Origin: Rhodoferax sp.
GTDB lineage: Bacteria > Pseudomonadota > Gammaproteobacteria > Burkholderiales > Burkholderiaceae_C
Assembly (NCBI GenBank): GCA_003133245.1
Contig: PKWM01000048.1
Location: 1 to 64,000 of the forward strand
Direction: 5' to 3'
Length of the DNA stretch: 64,000 bases
The notes beneath the pieces are model-generated. The model ran no database searches. It was not told the origin of the DNA and was given only the letters and a program-made list of their open reading frames with translations. A program made the translations under genes and the position numbers. Shown here piece by piece: positions 29,887 to 39,878 of the stretch; the first letter of the stretch is position 1, and every line of letters begins with the position of its first letter.

Positions 29887-30411
29887 TTATACAAAGAGTT
29901 CTTCAATCGTCTTGCCGCGCTTGGCAGCAATTTCAGACGGTGTACGGTCATGCGACAGTGCATTGAGCGTGGCGCGAACCATGTTGTACGGATTGGTTGA
30001 ACCGTGGCTCTTGGCCACGATATCGGTAACACCGAGAACCTCGAAAACGGCGCGCATCGGACCACCGGCAATAATGCCGGTGCCTTTTGGCGCGGGTGCC
30101 ATCATGACTGCGGCGGCACCATGCTGACCCATCACCTTGTGATGAATCGAGCCATTCTTGAGCGTCATCTTGGTCATGTTGCGACGCGCTTCTTCCATCG
30201 CTTTTTGCACGGCTGCCGGCACTTCTTTGGATTTGCCTTTGCCCATGCCGACGCTGCCATCGCCATCACCAACCACGGTCAATGCGGCAAAACCAAGAAT
30301 TCGCCCACCTTTGACCACCTTGGTAACGCGATTGATCGCGATCATTTTTTCGCGCAGACCATCTTCAGGCCCGACGGCCTTACCCTGCATTTTTGCTTGA
30401 ACTTTAGCCAC
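29887..30411 (-). CDS. rpsE: Ribosomal protein uS5
   Basis: uS5 takes part in the mRNA entry channel and translational accuracy. The 174-residue protein has the S5 N-terminal double-stranded-RNA-like domain ([20 protein letters not shown]) and the C-terminal domain ([20 protein letters not shown]). Between rplR and rpmD. Confidence 0.98.
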   Translation of the reverse strand: MAKVQAKMQGKAVGPEDGLREKMIAINRVTKVVKGGRILGFAALTVVGDGDGSVGMGKGKSKEVPAAVQKAMEEARRNMTKMTLKNGSIHHKVMGQHGAAAVMMAPAPKGTGIIAGGPMRAVFEVLGVTDIVAKSHGSTNPYNMVRATLNALSHDRTPSEIAAKRGKTIEELFV

Positions 30412-30428
30412 TTTTATTTCCGATCTGC

Positions 30429-30794
30429 TTAAAACTGCAAGCCAGCTTCACGTGCCGCATCTGCCAACGCCTTAACGCGGCCGTGGTACGCAAAACCAGC
30501 ACGATCAAAGGCAACTTTTTCAACACCCAGCGCCTTGGCTTTTTCCGCCACACGCTTGCCAACCACTTGGGCAGCGGCAACGTTGCCACCTCTGCCTGAA
30601 GCACCCAAGGCCTTGCGCACTTCGGCTTCTGCGGTTGAAGCAGTGGTCAAAACCTTGCAACCATCGCCCGAAATGACGCTGGCATAAATATGCAGGTTGG
30701 TCCGGTTGACCGTCAACCGGGCGACACCTTGGGTGGCGATCCGGATGCGGGTCTGACGAGCACGGCGAAGACGCTGTTCTTTTTTGGTCAACAT
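30429..30794 (-). CDS. rplR: Ribosomal protein uL18
   Basis: uL18 binds 5S rRNA. The 121-residue protein starts [19 protein letters not shown] and has [15 protein letters not shown] and the C-terminal [20 protein letters not shown]. Between rplF and rpsE. Confidence 0.98.
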   Translation of the reverse strand: MLTKKEQRLRRARQTRIRIATQGVARLTVNRTNLHIYASVISGDGCKVLTTASTAEAEVRKALGASGRGGNVAAAQVVGKRVAEKAKALGVEKVAFDRAGFAYHGRVKALADAAREAGLQF

Positions 30795-30805
30795 GGTGCA
30801 GCTCC

Positions 30806-31339
30806 TTATTTCTTCTTGGTTTCTTTGATCGTTATTTTTTCGTCCGAGTAACGGATACCCTTACCTTTGTAGGGCTCAGGTGGACGAATCAAACGAATCT
30901 CGGCAGCCACTTGACCAACGCGTTGGCGATCAGCCCCCTTGATCACAATTTCTGTGGGTGTGGGGGTGGTCACCGTGATGCCGGCGGGCATGTCTTTATC
31001 AACCGGATGGGAATACCCAACCGTCAAATTCAACTTGGTGCCTTGCGCCTGGGCTTTGAAACCGACGCCAACCAGATTGAGTTTTTTCTCAAAACCCTTG
31101 GTCACGCCAATCACCATGTTATTGACCAATTGACGCATCGTGCCACTCATGGCATCCGCTTGGCGAGAATCGTTGGCAGGGACAAAACTCAGTTTGCCAG
31201 CGTCACTGGTAATCTTGACCAGGGCATTTTGTGTCAAATACAAAACGCTCGCAGCGCCTTTGACACTGATCTGGTCTTCTTTGATCGACACGTCCACGCC
31301 AGCCGGGATGGCGACGGGCATTTTTCCAATACGGGACAT
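30806..31339 (-). CDS. rplF: Ribosomal protein uL6
   Basis: uL6 lies near the sarcin-ricin loop. The 177-residue protein starts [19 protein letters not shown] and contains two L6 repeats, with the C-terminal signature [14 protein letters not shown]. Between rpsH and rplR. Confidence 0.98.
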   Translation of the reverse strand: MSRIGKMPVAIPAGVDVSIKEDQISVKGAASVLYLTQNALVKITSDAGKLSFVPANDSRQADAMSGTMRQLVNNMVIGVTKGFEKKLNLVGVGFKAQAQGTKLNLTVGYSHPVDKDMPAGITVTTPTPTEIVIKGADRQRVGQVAAEIRLIRPPEPYKGKGIRYSDEKITIKETKKK

Positions 31340-31365
31340 TTTCAGTTTCTCCTCAATGTCACGCT

Positions 31366-31761
31366 TTAGGCGACGTAGCAGAGCACTTCACCACCGATGC
31401 CGGTAGCGCGCGCTTTGCGATCAGTCATGACGCCCTTGGAGGTAGTGACAATCGCCACACCCAGGCCGTTTTGAACTTGGGGAATGGCATCGCTGCCACG
31501 GTAAACGCGCAGGCCTGGGCGACTGACGCGCTCGATGCGCTCAATCACGGGTCGACCGGCGTAATATTTCAAGGCGATTTGAAGCTCGGACTTGCCGCCT
31601 TCTGTTTTAACCTTGAAACCGTCAATGTAGCCTTCGTCTTGCAACACCTGCGCAATCGCCACCTTCACTTTGGAAGAGGGTATGTCAACGGTGGTTTTAG
31701 CCACCATTTGGGCATTTCGAATGCGTGTCAACAAGTCGGCGATGGGATCACTCATGCTCAT
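31366..31761 (-). CDS. rpsH: Ribosomal protein uS8
   Basis: uS8 binds the central domain of 16S rRNA and represses the spc operon in E. coli. The 131-residue protein starts [19 protein letters not shown] and ends with the family signature [20 protein letters not shown]. Between rpsN and rplF. Confidence 0.98.
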   Translation of the reverse strand: MSMSDPIADLLTRIRNAQMVAKTTVDIPSSKVKVAIAQVLQDEGYIDGFKVKTEGGKSELQIALKYYAGRPVIERIERVSRPGLRVYRGSDAIPQVQNGLGVAIVTTSKGVMTDRKARATGIGGEVLCYVA

Positions 31762-31779
31762 ATCTATGTCTCCTGCCGC

Positions 31780-32085
31780 TTACCAACTGGCCTTGACTAC
31801 GCCAGGGATTTCCCCGGCAAAAGCCATTTCACGAATTTTTGCCCGTGCCAAACCAAAATGCTGGAACGTGCCACGAGGTCGACCGGTGATCGCGCAACGG
31901 TTGCGCTGACGGGTCGGATTTGCATTGCGCGGAAGTTTTTGCAAACCAAGGCGAGCGGCAGCGCGATCCTCGTCGCTGCGTTTGACATCGCGTGAAGTTG
32001 CCTTGAGTTCAGCGTGTTTTTTCGCGTACTTGGCAACCAGTTTGTCGCGCTTGAGCTCACGCTCGATTAAAGCCATCTTAGCCAC
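31780..32085 (-). CDS. rpsN: Ribosomal protein uS14
   Basis: uS14 is a small-subunit head protein. The 101-residue protein starts with GTG at 32085 ([16 protein letters not shown], the family N-terminus), which overlaps rplE by 8 bases. It is the long, zinc-free type: the C-terminal half has [20 protein letters not shown] without the CxxC pairs. Confidence 0.97.
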   Translation of the reverse strand: MAKMALIERELKRDKLVAKYAKKHAELKATSRDVKRSDEDRAAARLGLQKLPRNANPTRQRNRCAITGRPRGTFQHFGLARAKIREMAFAGEIPGVVKASW

Positions 32086-32632
32086 GGGTCACCTCAGTCT
32101 TAAAGGGAAAACGGAAGCCCGTAAGAAGCGCCTTGCACTCCTCGTCGGTCTTGGCCGTTGTGGTGATACTGATATTGAGCCCACGCAAGGCATCGACCTT
32201 GTCATATTCAATTTCAGGGAAAATAATCTGCTCTTTAACGCCGATGTTGTAATTACCCCGGCCATCAAAAGCCCGCACCGAAATGCCGCGGAAGTCGCGC
32301 ACCCGTGGCAGCGCTACAGTGACAAAGCGGTCAAGAAACTCATACATTTGCACGCCCCGCAAGGTGACCATGCAGCCAATTGCCTGATTTTCACGAATCT
32401 TGAAACCGGCAATCGCTTTCTTGGACATGGTGACAACCGGTTTTTGACCGGCAATCTTGCTCATGTCACTGACGGCGTGATCCATCACCTTCTTGTCGGC
32501 GACCGCCTCACTCACGCCCATATTCAAGGTGATTTTGGTAAGCCGTGGAACCTGCATCACGGAGGTATAGCCAAACTTGGCCATTAGCTCCGGCGCTACT
32601 TTTTCGCGATAGTGTTGTTGCAAACGAGCCAT
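32078..32632 (-). CDS. rplE: Ribosomal protein uL5
   Basis: uL5 binds 5S rRNA and contacts P-site tRNA. The 184-residue protein has [15 protein letters not shown], the conserved [20 protein letters not shown] and the C-terminal [17 protein letters not shown]. It ends 8 bases inside rpsN and starts 2 bases after rplX. Confidence 0.98.
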   Translation of the reverse strand: MARLQQHYREKVAPELMAKFGYTSVMQVPRLTKITLNMGVSEAVADKKVMDHAVSDMSKIAGQKPVVTMSKKAIAGFKIRENQAIGCMVTLRGVQMYEFLDRFVTVALPRVRDFRGISVRAFDGRGNYNIGVKEQIIFPEIEYDKVDALRGLNISITTTAKTDEECKALLTGFRFPFKTEVTRG

Positions 32633-32634
32633 GT

Positions 32635-32955
32635 TTATGCCACCTTGATTTCTTCACCGCTGGACTTGTAAACGCGAACGCGCTTACCGTCAGCCAACAG
32701 CTTGATGCCAACCCGATCCGCCTTGCCCGTGGCAGCGTTAAAAATTGCCACATTGGACTGATGGATTGGCATCGCTTTTTCAACGATACCGCCGGTTGTA
32801 CCTTTTAGAGGATTGGGTTTGGTGTGTTTTTTCACCAGATTGACACCCTCAACGAGCAAGTGAGAATCGTCCTTGCGCAGCGCAATTTTGCCGCGCTTGC
32901 CTTTGTCGCGCCCAGTGAGCACGATGATTTCGTCGCCTTTGCGAATCTTGTTCAT
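32635..32955 (-). CDS. rplX: Ribosomal protein uL24
   Basis: uL24 initiates large-subunit assembly. The 106-residue protein has the KOW motif region ([19 protein letters not shown]) and [15 protein letters not shown]. Between rplN and rplE. Confidence 0.98.
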   Translation of the reverse strand: MNKIRKGDEIIVLTGRDKGKRGKIALRKDDSHLLVEGVNLVKKHTKPNPLKGTTGGIVEKAMPIHQSNVAIFNAATGKADRVGIKLLADGKRVRVYKSSGEEIKVA

Positions 32956-32963
32956 GGCGGTCC

Positions 32964-33332
32964 TTACAAAACTTCAGGGGCCAAAGACACGATCTTCATG
33001 AACTTCTCGGTACGCAACTCACGCGTCACCGGGCCGAAGATACGGGTGCCAATCGGCTCCAATTTGGCATTGAGCAATACCGCTGCGTTGCCGTCGAATT
33101 TAACCAGGGAACCGTCGCTACGACGAATCCCCTTGGCGGTGCGAACCACCACCGCGCTATAAACCTCGCCTTTTTTGACGCGGCCACGCGGTGCAGCTTC
33201 TTTAATACTGACTTTGATGACGTCGCCAACACTGGCGTAACGGCGTTTGGAACCGCCCAGCACCTTGATGCAAAGGACAGACTTGGCGCCGGTGTTGTCA
33301 GCGACTTCTAATCGAGATTCAACTTGGATCAT
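32964..33332 (-). CDS. rplN: Ribosomal protein uL14
   Basis: uL14 forms an inter-subunit bridge. The 122-residue protein starts [20 protein letters not shown]. The ATG at 33332 gives the family N-terminus; the TTG at 33347 only extends it by five residues. It is the first gene of this ribosomal series. The genes that usually precede it (rpsQ, rpmC, rplP) are absent, and the next gene upstream is the divergent glpK. The promoter must lie in the 244-base gap 33333-33576, where I see no strong consensus. Confidence 0.97.
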   Translation of the reverse strand: MIQVESRLEVADNTGAKSVLCIKVLGGSKRRYASVGDVIKVSIKEAAPRGRVKKGEVYSAVVVRTAKGIRRSDGSLVKFDGNAAVLLNAKLEPIGTRIFGPVTRELRTEKFMKIVSLAPEVL

Positions 33333-33576
33333 TTCAATTATTCCCAACTTGCACCGGAAATATCAAGCCGCCCCCTGGGCCGAAAGCCGATAATTTTCCA
33401 GTCAGTCTTGGGCCTGTCGTTTGCGATATGAACCACTCACATTGCATTCGTTAGGCAGATACTTCATACTTTTTCAAGCGAAGCGTTGGATTATGCCTTA
33501 CTTTTTCACACTCGTCCCAAATTTTTATTTAGACTAAGAACGAATACGAGCATTATTGGCTACTTCAAGAGGCCCC

Positions 33577-35067
33577 ATGACCTATTTACTCGCTCTTGAT
33601 CAGGGTACATCCAGCTCGCGCTGCGTCGTGTTCAACGCCGACGGCCAGGTTGTTGCATTGGCGCAGCAGGAACTCGCACAAATTTATCCGAAACCTGGCT
33701 GGGTCGAGCACGACCCCATGGAAATCTGGCGCACCCAGCTCACTTCCGCACGCCAAGCGCTGGCCAAAGCCGGCATTGGGGCGCGCAACGTAATTGCCGT
33801 TGGCATCACCAACCAACGTGAAACTACCGTAGTTTGGAACCGCAAGACGGGGATGCCGATCCACAACGCGATCGTCTGGCAAGACCGGCGCGCCGAGCCC
33901 ACTTGCGCTGCATTGCGCGAGCGCGGTCTGACGGAAACGATCCAGGCCAAAACGGGCCTGCTAGTAGATGCCTATTTCTCCGGCACCAAGCTCAAGTGGA
34001 TTCTGGACAATGTACCGGGCGCACGAGCGCAAGCAAGCAACGGCGAGCTGGCCTTTGGCACGGTCGATAGTTGGCTGATCTGGCAGCTCACAAAAGGCCG
34101 GGTACATGCTACCGACGTGAGCAACGCCTCGCGCACGCTGCTGTTCAATGTGCACAGCAACCAGTGGGACGACGAGCTGCTGCAAGCGCTCGACATTCCT
34201 GCCAACCTGTTGCCTTGCGTCAATCCCTCCAGCGCGCTATTCGGTGAAGTCGACCCCGATTTACTGGGCGCGGCCCTTCCGATTGGCGGTGTCGCCGGTG
34301 ACCAGCAAAGCGCTCTGTTTGGCCAGGCTTGTTTCAAGGCAGGCATGGTGAAAAACACCTACGGTACCGGTTGTTTCATGCTGATGCATACCGGGCATAA
34401 ATTCAATACTTCGAGCAATGGCCTGATCAGCACCAGCGCTGCGCAAACTACAACACAAACCGAATTTGCCATTGAAGGTAGCGTGTTTATCGGCGGTGCC
34501 GTGGTGCAATGGCTGCGTGACGGCCTGCACGCGATTAGCAGCAGTTCAGAAGTCCAAACTTTGGCTCAAAGCGTATCCGATAGCGCCGGCGTGATGGTGG
34601 TGCCGGCTTTTACCGGCTTGGGTGCTCCTTACTGGAAACCCGACGCGCGCGGCTCCATCACCGGACTCACCCGTGGCAGCACCGTGGCGCACATCGCGCG
34701 CGCAGCGCTGGAGAGCATCGCATTCCAGAGTGCCGCCCTGCTGCAAGCCATGAGCCGTGATGCTGTGCAAGCCGGTAGCCTGGCGGTGGGTGAGCTGCGC
34801 GTCGACGGTGGTGCCTGCGTCAACGACTTGCTGATGCAGTTTCAGGCCGATTTGTTAGGCATCCCAGTGTTGCGACCCAAAGTGATCGAGACCACTGCAC
34901 TCGGCGCAGCCTATCTGGCCGGACTGGCCACCGGGGTGTACCAAAGCACCGACGAATTGAGCCGTCTGTGGCGGGTCGAACGCCGTTTCTTGCCCACGCT
35001 GACGACCAACCGCGCCCAGGAATTGATGACACGATGGGAACACGCGGTACGCCAGACTGTGGCGTGA
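33577..35067 (+). CDS. glpK: Glycerol kinase
   Basis: GlpK phosphorylates glycerol to glycerol 3-phosphate in the cytoplasm. The 496-residue FGGY-family protein begins [19 protein letters not shown]. It has [36 protein letters not shown] and the C-terminal [20 protein letters not shown]. The ATG at 33577 has AGAGG 4-5 bases upstream. No glpF or glpD is adjacent. proC follows 32 bases downstream. Confidence 0.96.
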   Translation: MTYLLALDQGTSSSRCVVFNADGQVVALAQQELAQIYPKPGWVEHDPMEIWRTQLTSARQALAKAGIGARNVIAVGITNQRETTVVWNRKTGMPIHNAIVWQDRRAEPTCAALRERGLTETIQAKTGLLVDAYFSGTKLKWILDNVPGARAQASNGELAFGTVDSWLIWQLTKGRVHATDVSNASRTLLFNVHSNQWDDELLQALDIPANLLPCVNPSSALFGEVDPDLLGAALPIGGVAGDQQSALFGQACFKAGMVKNTYGTGCFMLMHTGHKFNTSSNGLISTSAAQTTTQTEFAIEGSVFIGGAVVQWLRDGLHAISSSSEVQTLAQSVSDSAGVMVVPAFTGLGAPYWKPDARGSITGLTRGSTVAHIARAALESIAFQSAALLQAMSRDAVQAGSLAVGELRVDGGACVNDLLMQFQADLLGIPVLRPKVIETTALGAAYLAGLATGVYQSTDELSRLWRVERRFLPTLTTNRAQELMTRWEHAVRQTVA

Positions 35068-35099
35068 TTAAACTCTGCTTCTTTTCCACAGGAATACCC

Positions 35100-35915
35100 A
35101 TGACTCATCGCATTGCGTTCATCGGCGGCGGCAACATGGCCAGCGCCATCATCGGCGGACTCATTGAAAATGATATCTTACCCAGCCAAATTGACGTGGT
35201 AGAGCCATTGGCCGAGGCCCGCGACAAATTGCAAAGTACCTTCGGCCTGCAACCCCGTTCTGAAGCCGGACCCTTTTTGACGCAAGCAGACTTGGTGGTT
35301 TGGGCGGTCAAGCCGCAAACTTTCAAACAAGCCACGCTGGCTGTTGCACCCTTTACCGCCAACGCTTTGCATCTGAGTGTGGCGGCCGGTATTCCCAGCA
35401 CCAGCATCGCGCACTGGCTCGGGACTGAGCGCGTGGTACGCGCCATGCCCAACACACCCGCGCTGATTGGCAAAGGCATTACAGGCCTGTTTGCGCGTTC
35501 CGGCACCACCAGCGCAGACAAAGACTGGATCGCTCAGGTGATGGCCACCACTGGCGAATTTCTTTGGCTCGCCACTGAAGACTTATTGGATGCTGTGATT
35601 GCCATCTCAGGCTCCGGCCCGGCCTACCTGTTTTACTTGATGGAAGCCATGACCACGGCGGGCACCGAAATGGGCCTGACACACGAGCAAGCGCACCAGT
35701 TGACAGTCGCAACCTTTATCGGTGCCGGAGAACTGGCTAAGAGTTCCGATGAGCCTCCCAAAGTCTTGCGCCAGCGCGTCTGCTCCAAAGGCGGCACCAC
35801 GCTGGCCGCCATTGCGTCGATGGAAGACGACGACATGCAAGCCCTGCTGATCAACGCCATGTACGCCGCCCGCAAACGGGCCAAGGAATTGAGCGAGGAG
35901 TTTGGTAGCGCCTAG
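35100..35915 (+). CDS. proC: Pyrroline-5-carboxylate reductase
   Basis: ProC makes L-proline from pyrroline-5-carboxylate with NADPH. The 271-residue protein starts IAFIGGGNMASAIIGGL after MTHR. It has VWAVKPQ, VRAMPNTPALIGKG and the C-terminal AISGSGPAYLFYLMEAM and VCSKGGTTLAAI signatures. The ATG follows AGGA by 6 bases. It ends one base before a 159-base palindromic repeat. The catabolic counterpart putA is also in the window. Confidence 0.96.
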   Translation: MTHRIAFIGGGNMASAIIGGLIENDILPSQIDVVEPLAEARDKLQSTFGLQPRSEAGPFLTQADLVVWAVKPQTFKQATLAVAPFTANALHLSVAAGIPSTSIAHWLGTERVVRAMPNTPALIGKGITGLFARSGTTSADKDWIAQVMATTGEFLWLATEDLLDAVIAISGSGPAYLFYLMEAMTTAGTEMGLTHEQAHQLTVATFIGAGELAKSSDEPPKVLRQRVCSKGGTTLAAIASMEDDDMQALLINAMYAARKRAKELSEEFGSA

Positions 35916-35916
35916 G

Positions 35917-36075
35917 GTTGCTCTGCATAACTCATCACGGTGTGTGATAGCGCGGGCTCGGGCGGTCTGCGGCGTTGCATTTATTGCCAATAGCACGCGC
36001 TATTGGCAATAAATGCGCCTTGCATCCCATCCCGATCCGCACTCCACCCACTCGCGCTGAGTTATGCAGAGCATC
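35917..36075. repeat. MITE-like palindromic repeat, copy 1
   Basis: The 159-base element has 17-base terminal inverted repeats GATGCTCTGCATAACTC / GAGTTATGCAGAGCATC (left end with one mismatch). An inner perfect stem of 17 base pairs (35978-35994 and 35999-36015, arm CATTTATTGCCAATAGC) closes on a 4-base loop. It holds no coding sequence. It lies between the convergent proC and ubiA genes and could act as a terminator. Two related copies are at 43196-43282 and 52531-52690. Confidence 0.85.
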
Positions 36076-36091
36076 CCTAAGCAAACGCTTT

Positions 36092-37003
36092 TTACTTAAC
36101 GGCGTAGCTCGCTGCAATACCCGCAAACAGGGTAAAGCCGAGCCAGTGGTTCAAGCGAAAAGCCTTGAAGCAGCCTTCGCGCGAACGGCTGCGGATCAAG
36201 CTGTAATGCCACGCCACCTGGCCAAAGGCCAGCGTCATGGCGATAGAAATCAGAGTCCCTTGCACCTGCTGCACAAGGACCGCATCCCAGATGACAACAT
36301 AAGAAAAATAGCTGAGCAGAATCACCGGTACATCCAAACGCCCGAGCGTGATGGCCGAGGTTTTCATGCCCAGCCGCAAATCATCATCGCGATCGACCAT
36401 GGCGTACTCGGTGTCATAGGCAAACACCCAAAACAAGTTACCCAGCAACAAGACCCAGGCCAGCGGCGGCACGCTGTCTTGCATGGCCGAGAAGCTGAGT
36501 GAATCGGCGCCGCGCACGGCCGAAAAAGCCATCGGAATGCCAAAGCTGAAGGCAACGCCCAGCACCGCCTGCGGCATCGAGACGAAACGTTTGGCATAAG
36601 GGTAAACCAGTGTGATCACCAGCGCCAGGAACGACCAGGCAATGGTCGCTGCATTGGTGGTCAGCACCAGGGCAAAGGCCAGCAGCGCCAACAGCGCACC
36701 CAACGCCAGCGCTTCTTTGACCGACAGTGCTCCGGTGGTCACAGGACGCAGCGCTGTGCGTTTGACGTGCCGATCAAAGTCCCGGTCGGCGACGTCGTTG
36801 ATGCAGCAGCCCGCGCTGCGCATCAGGATCGTGCCCAGCGTGAACACAAGCAGTAAATGCCAGCCGGGAAAACCCCCTGCGGCAAGCCATAGCGCGCTCA
36901 AGGAGGGCCACAACAGCAACAGCCAACCGGCCGGACGATTCCAGCGAATCAGCGCCAGATAAAGAGCAAGACGCCGGCGAAAATGGAAATAAATAGGATT
37001 CAC
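36092..37003 (-). CDS. ubiA: 4-hydroxybenzoate polyprenyltransferase
   Basis: UbiA prenylates 4-hydroxybenzoate in the inner membrane during ubiquinone synthesis. From the GTG at 37003 the protein has 303 residues, close to the family size. It carries both Asp-rich motifs: NDVADRDFD and the later [12 protein letters not shown]. About eight membrane segments follow. The frame stays open upstream to 37138, but that extension has no family similarity. The start choice is moderate in confidence. ubiC is not adjacent. Confidence 0.93.
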   Translation of the reverse strand: MNPIYFHFRRRLALYLALIRWNRPAGWLLLLWPSLSALWLAAGGFPGWHLLLVFTLGTILMRSAGCCINDVADRDFDRHVKRTALRPVTTGALSVKEALALGALLALLAFALVLTTNAATIAWSFLALVITLVYPYAKRFVSMPQAVLGVAFSFGIPMAFSAVRGADSLSFSAMQDSVPPLAWVLLLGNLFWVFAYDTEYAMVDRDDDLRLGMKTSAITLGRLDVPVILLSYFSYVVIWDAVLVQQVQGTLISIAMTLAFGQVAWHYSLIRSRSREGCFKAFRLNHWLGFTLFAGIAASYAVK

Positions 37004-37111
37004 GGTAAAACCATCAAAATAAGCGCAGCACAACCGGCAACTCGCAGACGATTGGCGCAATGCCAGTCTCCGAACAAAAAACCAGAACCTACCCAGGAAT
37101 GCAAACAAGAG

Positions 37112-37125
37112 TTGATTTACGTCAA
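37112..37125 (+). promoter_or_regulatory. FNR/Anr-like box upstream of the CBS-domain gene
   Basis: TTGATTTACGTCAA matches the FNR consensus TTGAT-N4-ATCAA with one mismatch. Its centre lies 31 bases before the centre of a TAGCAT -10-like hexamer (37147-37152), the spacing of a class II FNR promoter. The box could also act on the divergent ubiA gene. No experiment supports it here. Confidence 0.45.
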
Positions 37126-37169
37126 CAGCATAGTTCAAAAGGCGGCTAGCATTGGCGCAGGAGACAACA

Positions 37170-37592
37170 ATGTTCGATCAGCCTATCAGAAACGTCATGG
37201 AGCAGAAGAAATTTTTGACTGCTTCGCCCCAAACCACGGTCAGCGATGCTGCCAGACTGATGGCAGGCAAGAACGCAGGTGCCGTCCTGGTCCTAGCCAA
37301 CGATTGTCTAGTCGGCATTTTTACCGAGCGCGACGTGGTGTTCCGCGTCATCGCCAAGGGATTGGATGCCAAAACCACACAACTCAGTCAGGTTATGACC
37401 GCCGCGCCCAAGACGCTGGGTCCGGGCACATCATACGGACACGCCCTGCTGCTGATGCAAGAGAATGGTTTTCGTCATGTCCCGGTCGTTGAAAATGGTC
37501 GCGCCATTGGCATCATCTCGTCGCGCAACGCAATGGATCCCGACCTGGAAGAATTCGTTTCGGATGAACGGCGCCGGGAGCACTACCGCTAA
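37170..37592 (+). CDS. CBS-domain pair protein
   Basis: The 140-residue protein consists of two CBS domains (about 8-62 and 72-128). The patterns are [33 protein letters not shown] and [18 protein letters not shown]. Such stand-alone pairs usually sense adenine nucleotides, and some are induced by low oxygen. The partner is unknown. The ATG at 37170 follows GGAG by 6 bases. A strong FNR-like box lies 45 bases upstream of the ATG. Confidence 0.85.
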   Translation: MFDQPIRNVMEQKKFLTASPQTTVSDAARLMAGKNAGAVLVLANDCLVGIFTERDVVFRVIAKGLDAKTTQLSQVMTAAPKTLGPGTSYGHALLLMQENGFRHVPVVENGRAIGIISSRNAMDPDLEEFVSDERRREHYR

Positions 37593-37651
37593 CAGCCGGC
37601 CAGCCATCGCCCCGGACCGTCTTCGCGGGCATCAAGGTGCCAGGTTTTTGT

Positions 37652-38344
37652 CTAATGTTTACGCAGCAAGTTGACTCGCATTGGTCGCACGAAGTGAGCG
37701 CCGTCTGCCGTCATATGCAGCTCAAAGCGTGCGCGCACCGCTTGCAAAGTGACAGTGTCGAGCTGGTGATCAGCGTAGGTAACGCCAATCATGCGCTGCG
37801 CAAAGTCGGCAAAGTCGCGGTAATGAACCGGCATCTCAAAAAGCGTCTCGGAAACTTGCTCCCAGACACCCGAGGCAACCGCCTGCTGTACTTCGCGCAA
37901 CGCTGCGTCGCGCACACGCTCCTCGTCGTTGAACAGGCGGATGACCTCGTTGTATACACCGGCAAACACCGGCTCGGAGATATACAGCAGGCCTTTGGGC
38001 TTGAGCACACGATGCACCTCGGTTAGCGCCAAGTGCATTTGATCCACAGGGACATGGTGCAAGGACTTGAGCATCAGTGCCAGCTCGAAACACCCGGCCT
38101 CAAAAGGAATCGCCTGCGCACCGGCCGCAACAAAGTGCAGGCGCTGCTGCGGGTTTTGCAAATTCTTGGCATGCTGACGCTGGTCCACTTCCAGACCGGT
38201 CACCTCGCAGCTTGGGTAGCGAACAAGCAACTGACGCGAAAGTTGTGCCGCACCGCAGCCCAATTCAACAATCACCTGGTGCTAGTCCAGATCGACCAGC
38301 GCTTGCAGCAAATCAAGTTCGTCGGCTATCAGGGGCAGGTTCAT
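37652..38344 (-). pseudogene. Class I SAM methyltransferase interrupted by an in-frame amber codon
   Basis: A 231-codon frame starts at the ATG at 38344 (GGAG 8 bases upstream) and encodes MNLPLIADELDLLQALVDLD, then TAG at 38282-38284. It continues in the same frame with HQVIVELGCGAAQLSRQLL. The downstream part has SAM motif I (VELGCG), the acidic GLEVD, and the later motif FELALMLKSLHHV, so it is a methyltransferase of the UbiE/type 11 kind with unknown substrate. Translation could restart at the GTG at 38275, which would lose about 23 N-terminal residues but keep motif I. A nonsense mutation, a base-call error or such a restart are all possible. Confidence 0.75.
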
Positions 38345-38553
38345 CAAATGCACTCCTTTATCTGCTTTGTGCCAGGTTTGCTGCGCGAGTCGAAGCACCG
38401 GCGCATTGATCATACGGCAACCAGACGCATTGCGTCCTGTGCGCTGGCGGTATTGATACATGCGCACACTGTAAATATGAAGCACACAACCTGAGTGCCA
38501 CGTCTGATGCCATTGATGCTATAGAAACAGTTGAGCCCATAGAGAAAATTTTT

Positions 38554-38581
38554 TTGCAGGGGGCTCATTTAGGGGTAAGAT
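38554..38581 (+). promoter_or_regulatory. Candidate sigma70 promoter of the Liv-type operon
   Basis: TTGCAG (38554-38559) and TAAGAT (38576-38581) are 16 bases apart and lie 61 bases before the ATG of the binding-protein gene. The 298-base gap 38345-38642 otherwise shows an AT-rich tract just before the -35 element and no coding sequence that I recognise. Confidence 0.35.
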
Positions 38582-38642
38582 TAATTTACTTGAAGTGCCA
38601 CGAGTCGCTTTTTTTACAACCCTTTATAAGAAAACTTGCACT

Positions 38643-39854
38643 ATGCCGCTCACTCATTCTCGTCTGTTATCTGCCCTGCTTACCGCCTTTGTTACTGTGG
38701 CTCCCGCCGGTGCCGCGCTGGCCCAGGATGTCGTTCTGGGCGCTTCGGTGCAATTGACCGGGCCAGTCGCCAACACCGGCCGCTATTACCGCGATGCCTA
38801 TCAATTTGCGATCGACAAAATCAACGCTGCGGGGGGCGCAAAGTTTGGTGGGCAATCGCATAAATTGGCGCTCAAAGTCTATGACAACCAGTCCGACGTG
38901 AATCTGAGCGTGCGCCAGTACACCCAACTGGTGTCGCAAGACAAGATCAGTCTGCTGCTCGGCCCGTTCGCCAGCAATTTTGCGCTGGCCGACTCGGCCG
39001 TTTCGGAAAAATACAAGGTGCCGATGGTGCAGGGCGGCGGCGCCTCGGACCAGATTTTTGCGCGCAAATTCAAATACATTTTCGGCACGCTGGCACCGGC
39101 GAGCAATTACTTTGGCAGCACCATCGAGATGCTCAAGTCGCTCAAACCCGCGCCGCAATCCGTGGCCCTGCTGTATGCCGACGATGCCTTCGATGTGTCG
39201 GTGGCCGACGGCACGCGACCAAAATTGAAGCAGGCGGGTTTGAACGTCGTTATGGATGAACGCTACAGCACCAACGCCACCGACTTCAACTCGCTGCTGT
39301 CCCAGATCAAGAGCAAGAACGTCGACGTCGTACTGGTGGCTGGCCACGAAACCGAGATTCTGAATTTCGTGCGCCAAGCCAAGAGTCTGGCGGTGGCGCC
39401 CAAGCTGTATTCGTTCACGGTGGGCGTGCCGAGTGAAGACTTTCGCAAAGCCTTGGGCAAGGATGCCGACTATGCATTCGGCATGACGGCGTGGCTGCCG
39501 ACCCCCGCCCTGAAAGACCGCTGGTTCGGCGATGCCCAGCAGTTCGCCAAGGAGTACAAGGCCAAATTCGGTTATGACCCCGACTACCACGCGGCCTCCG
39601 GCGTGGCCGACGTGGAAGCGCTGGTGCAGGCCATGGAAGACGTCGGCAGCGCCGACCCGCAGAAGGTGCGCGATGCGCTGGCCAAGGTCAAATTCGACAG
39701 CCTGTACGGCCCGATCGCGTTCAATGCGCAGGGACAGATTGATTTGCCACAGGTGGTGATCCAGGTGCAGGGCAATGACCTGGCTGAAATCTACGGGGCC
39801 AAGGGGTTTGCCAAACAACCGAAGTATCCGATGCCGGCCTGGAACGCGCGTTAA
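38643..39854 (+). CDS. Branched-chain-amino-acid-type ABC transporter substrate-binding protein
   Basis: The 403-residue precursor has a signal peptide ([20 protein letters not shown] to about residue 28, cut near ALAQ). A periplasmic Peripla_BP_6 fold follows, with [17 protein letters not shown] at its start. It captures an amino acid or related small carboxylate for the permease encoded by the next four genes. The real ligand cannot be told from sequence; family members bind branched-chain amino acids, amides, urea or aromatic acids. I chose the ATG at 38643 because it begins the signal peptide. Confidence 0.9.
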   Translation: MPLTHSRLLSALLTAFVTVAPAGAALAQDVVLGASVQLTGPVANTGRYYRDAYQFAIDKINAAGGAKFGGQSHKLALKVYDNQSDVNLSVRQYTQLVSQDKISLLLGPFASNFALADSAVSEKYKVPMVQGGGASDQIFARKFKYIFGTLAPASNYFGSTIEMLKSLKPAPQSVALLYADDAFDVSVADGTRPKLKQAGLNVVMDERYSTNATDFNSLLSQIKSKNVDVVLVAGHETEILNFVRQAKSLAVAPKLYSFTVGVPSEDFRKALGKDADYAFGMTAWLPTPALKDRWFGDAQQFAKEYKAKFGYDPDYHAASGVADVEALVQAMEDVGSADPQKVRDALAKVKFDSLYGPIAFNAQGQIDLPQVVIQVQGNDLAEIYGAKGFAKQPKYPMPAWNAR

Positions 39855-39878
39855 GTCACTGGCCGATCCGGACTTCAG

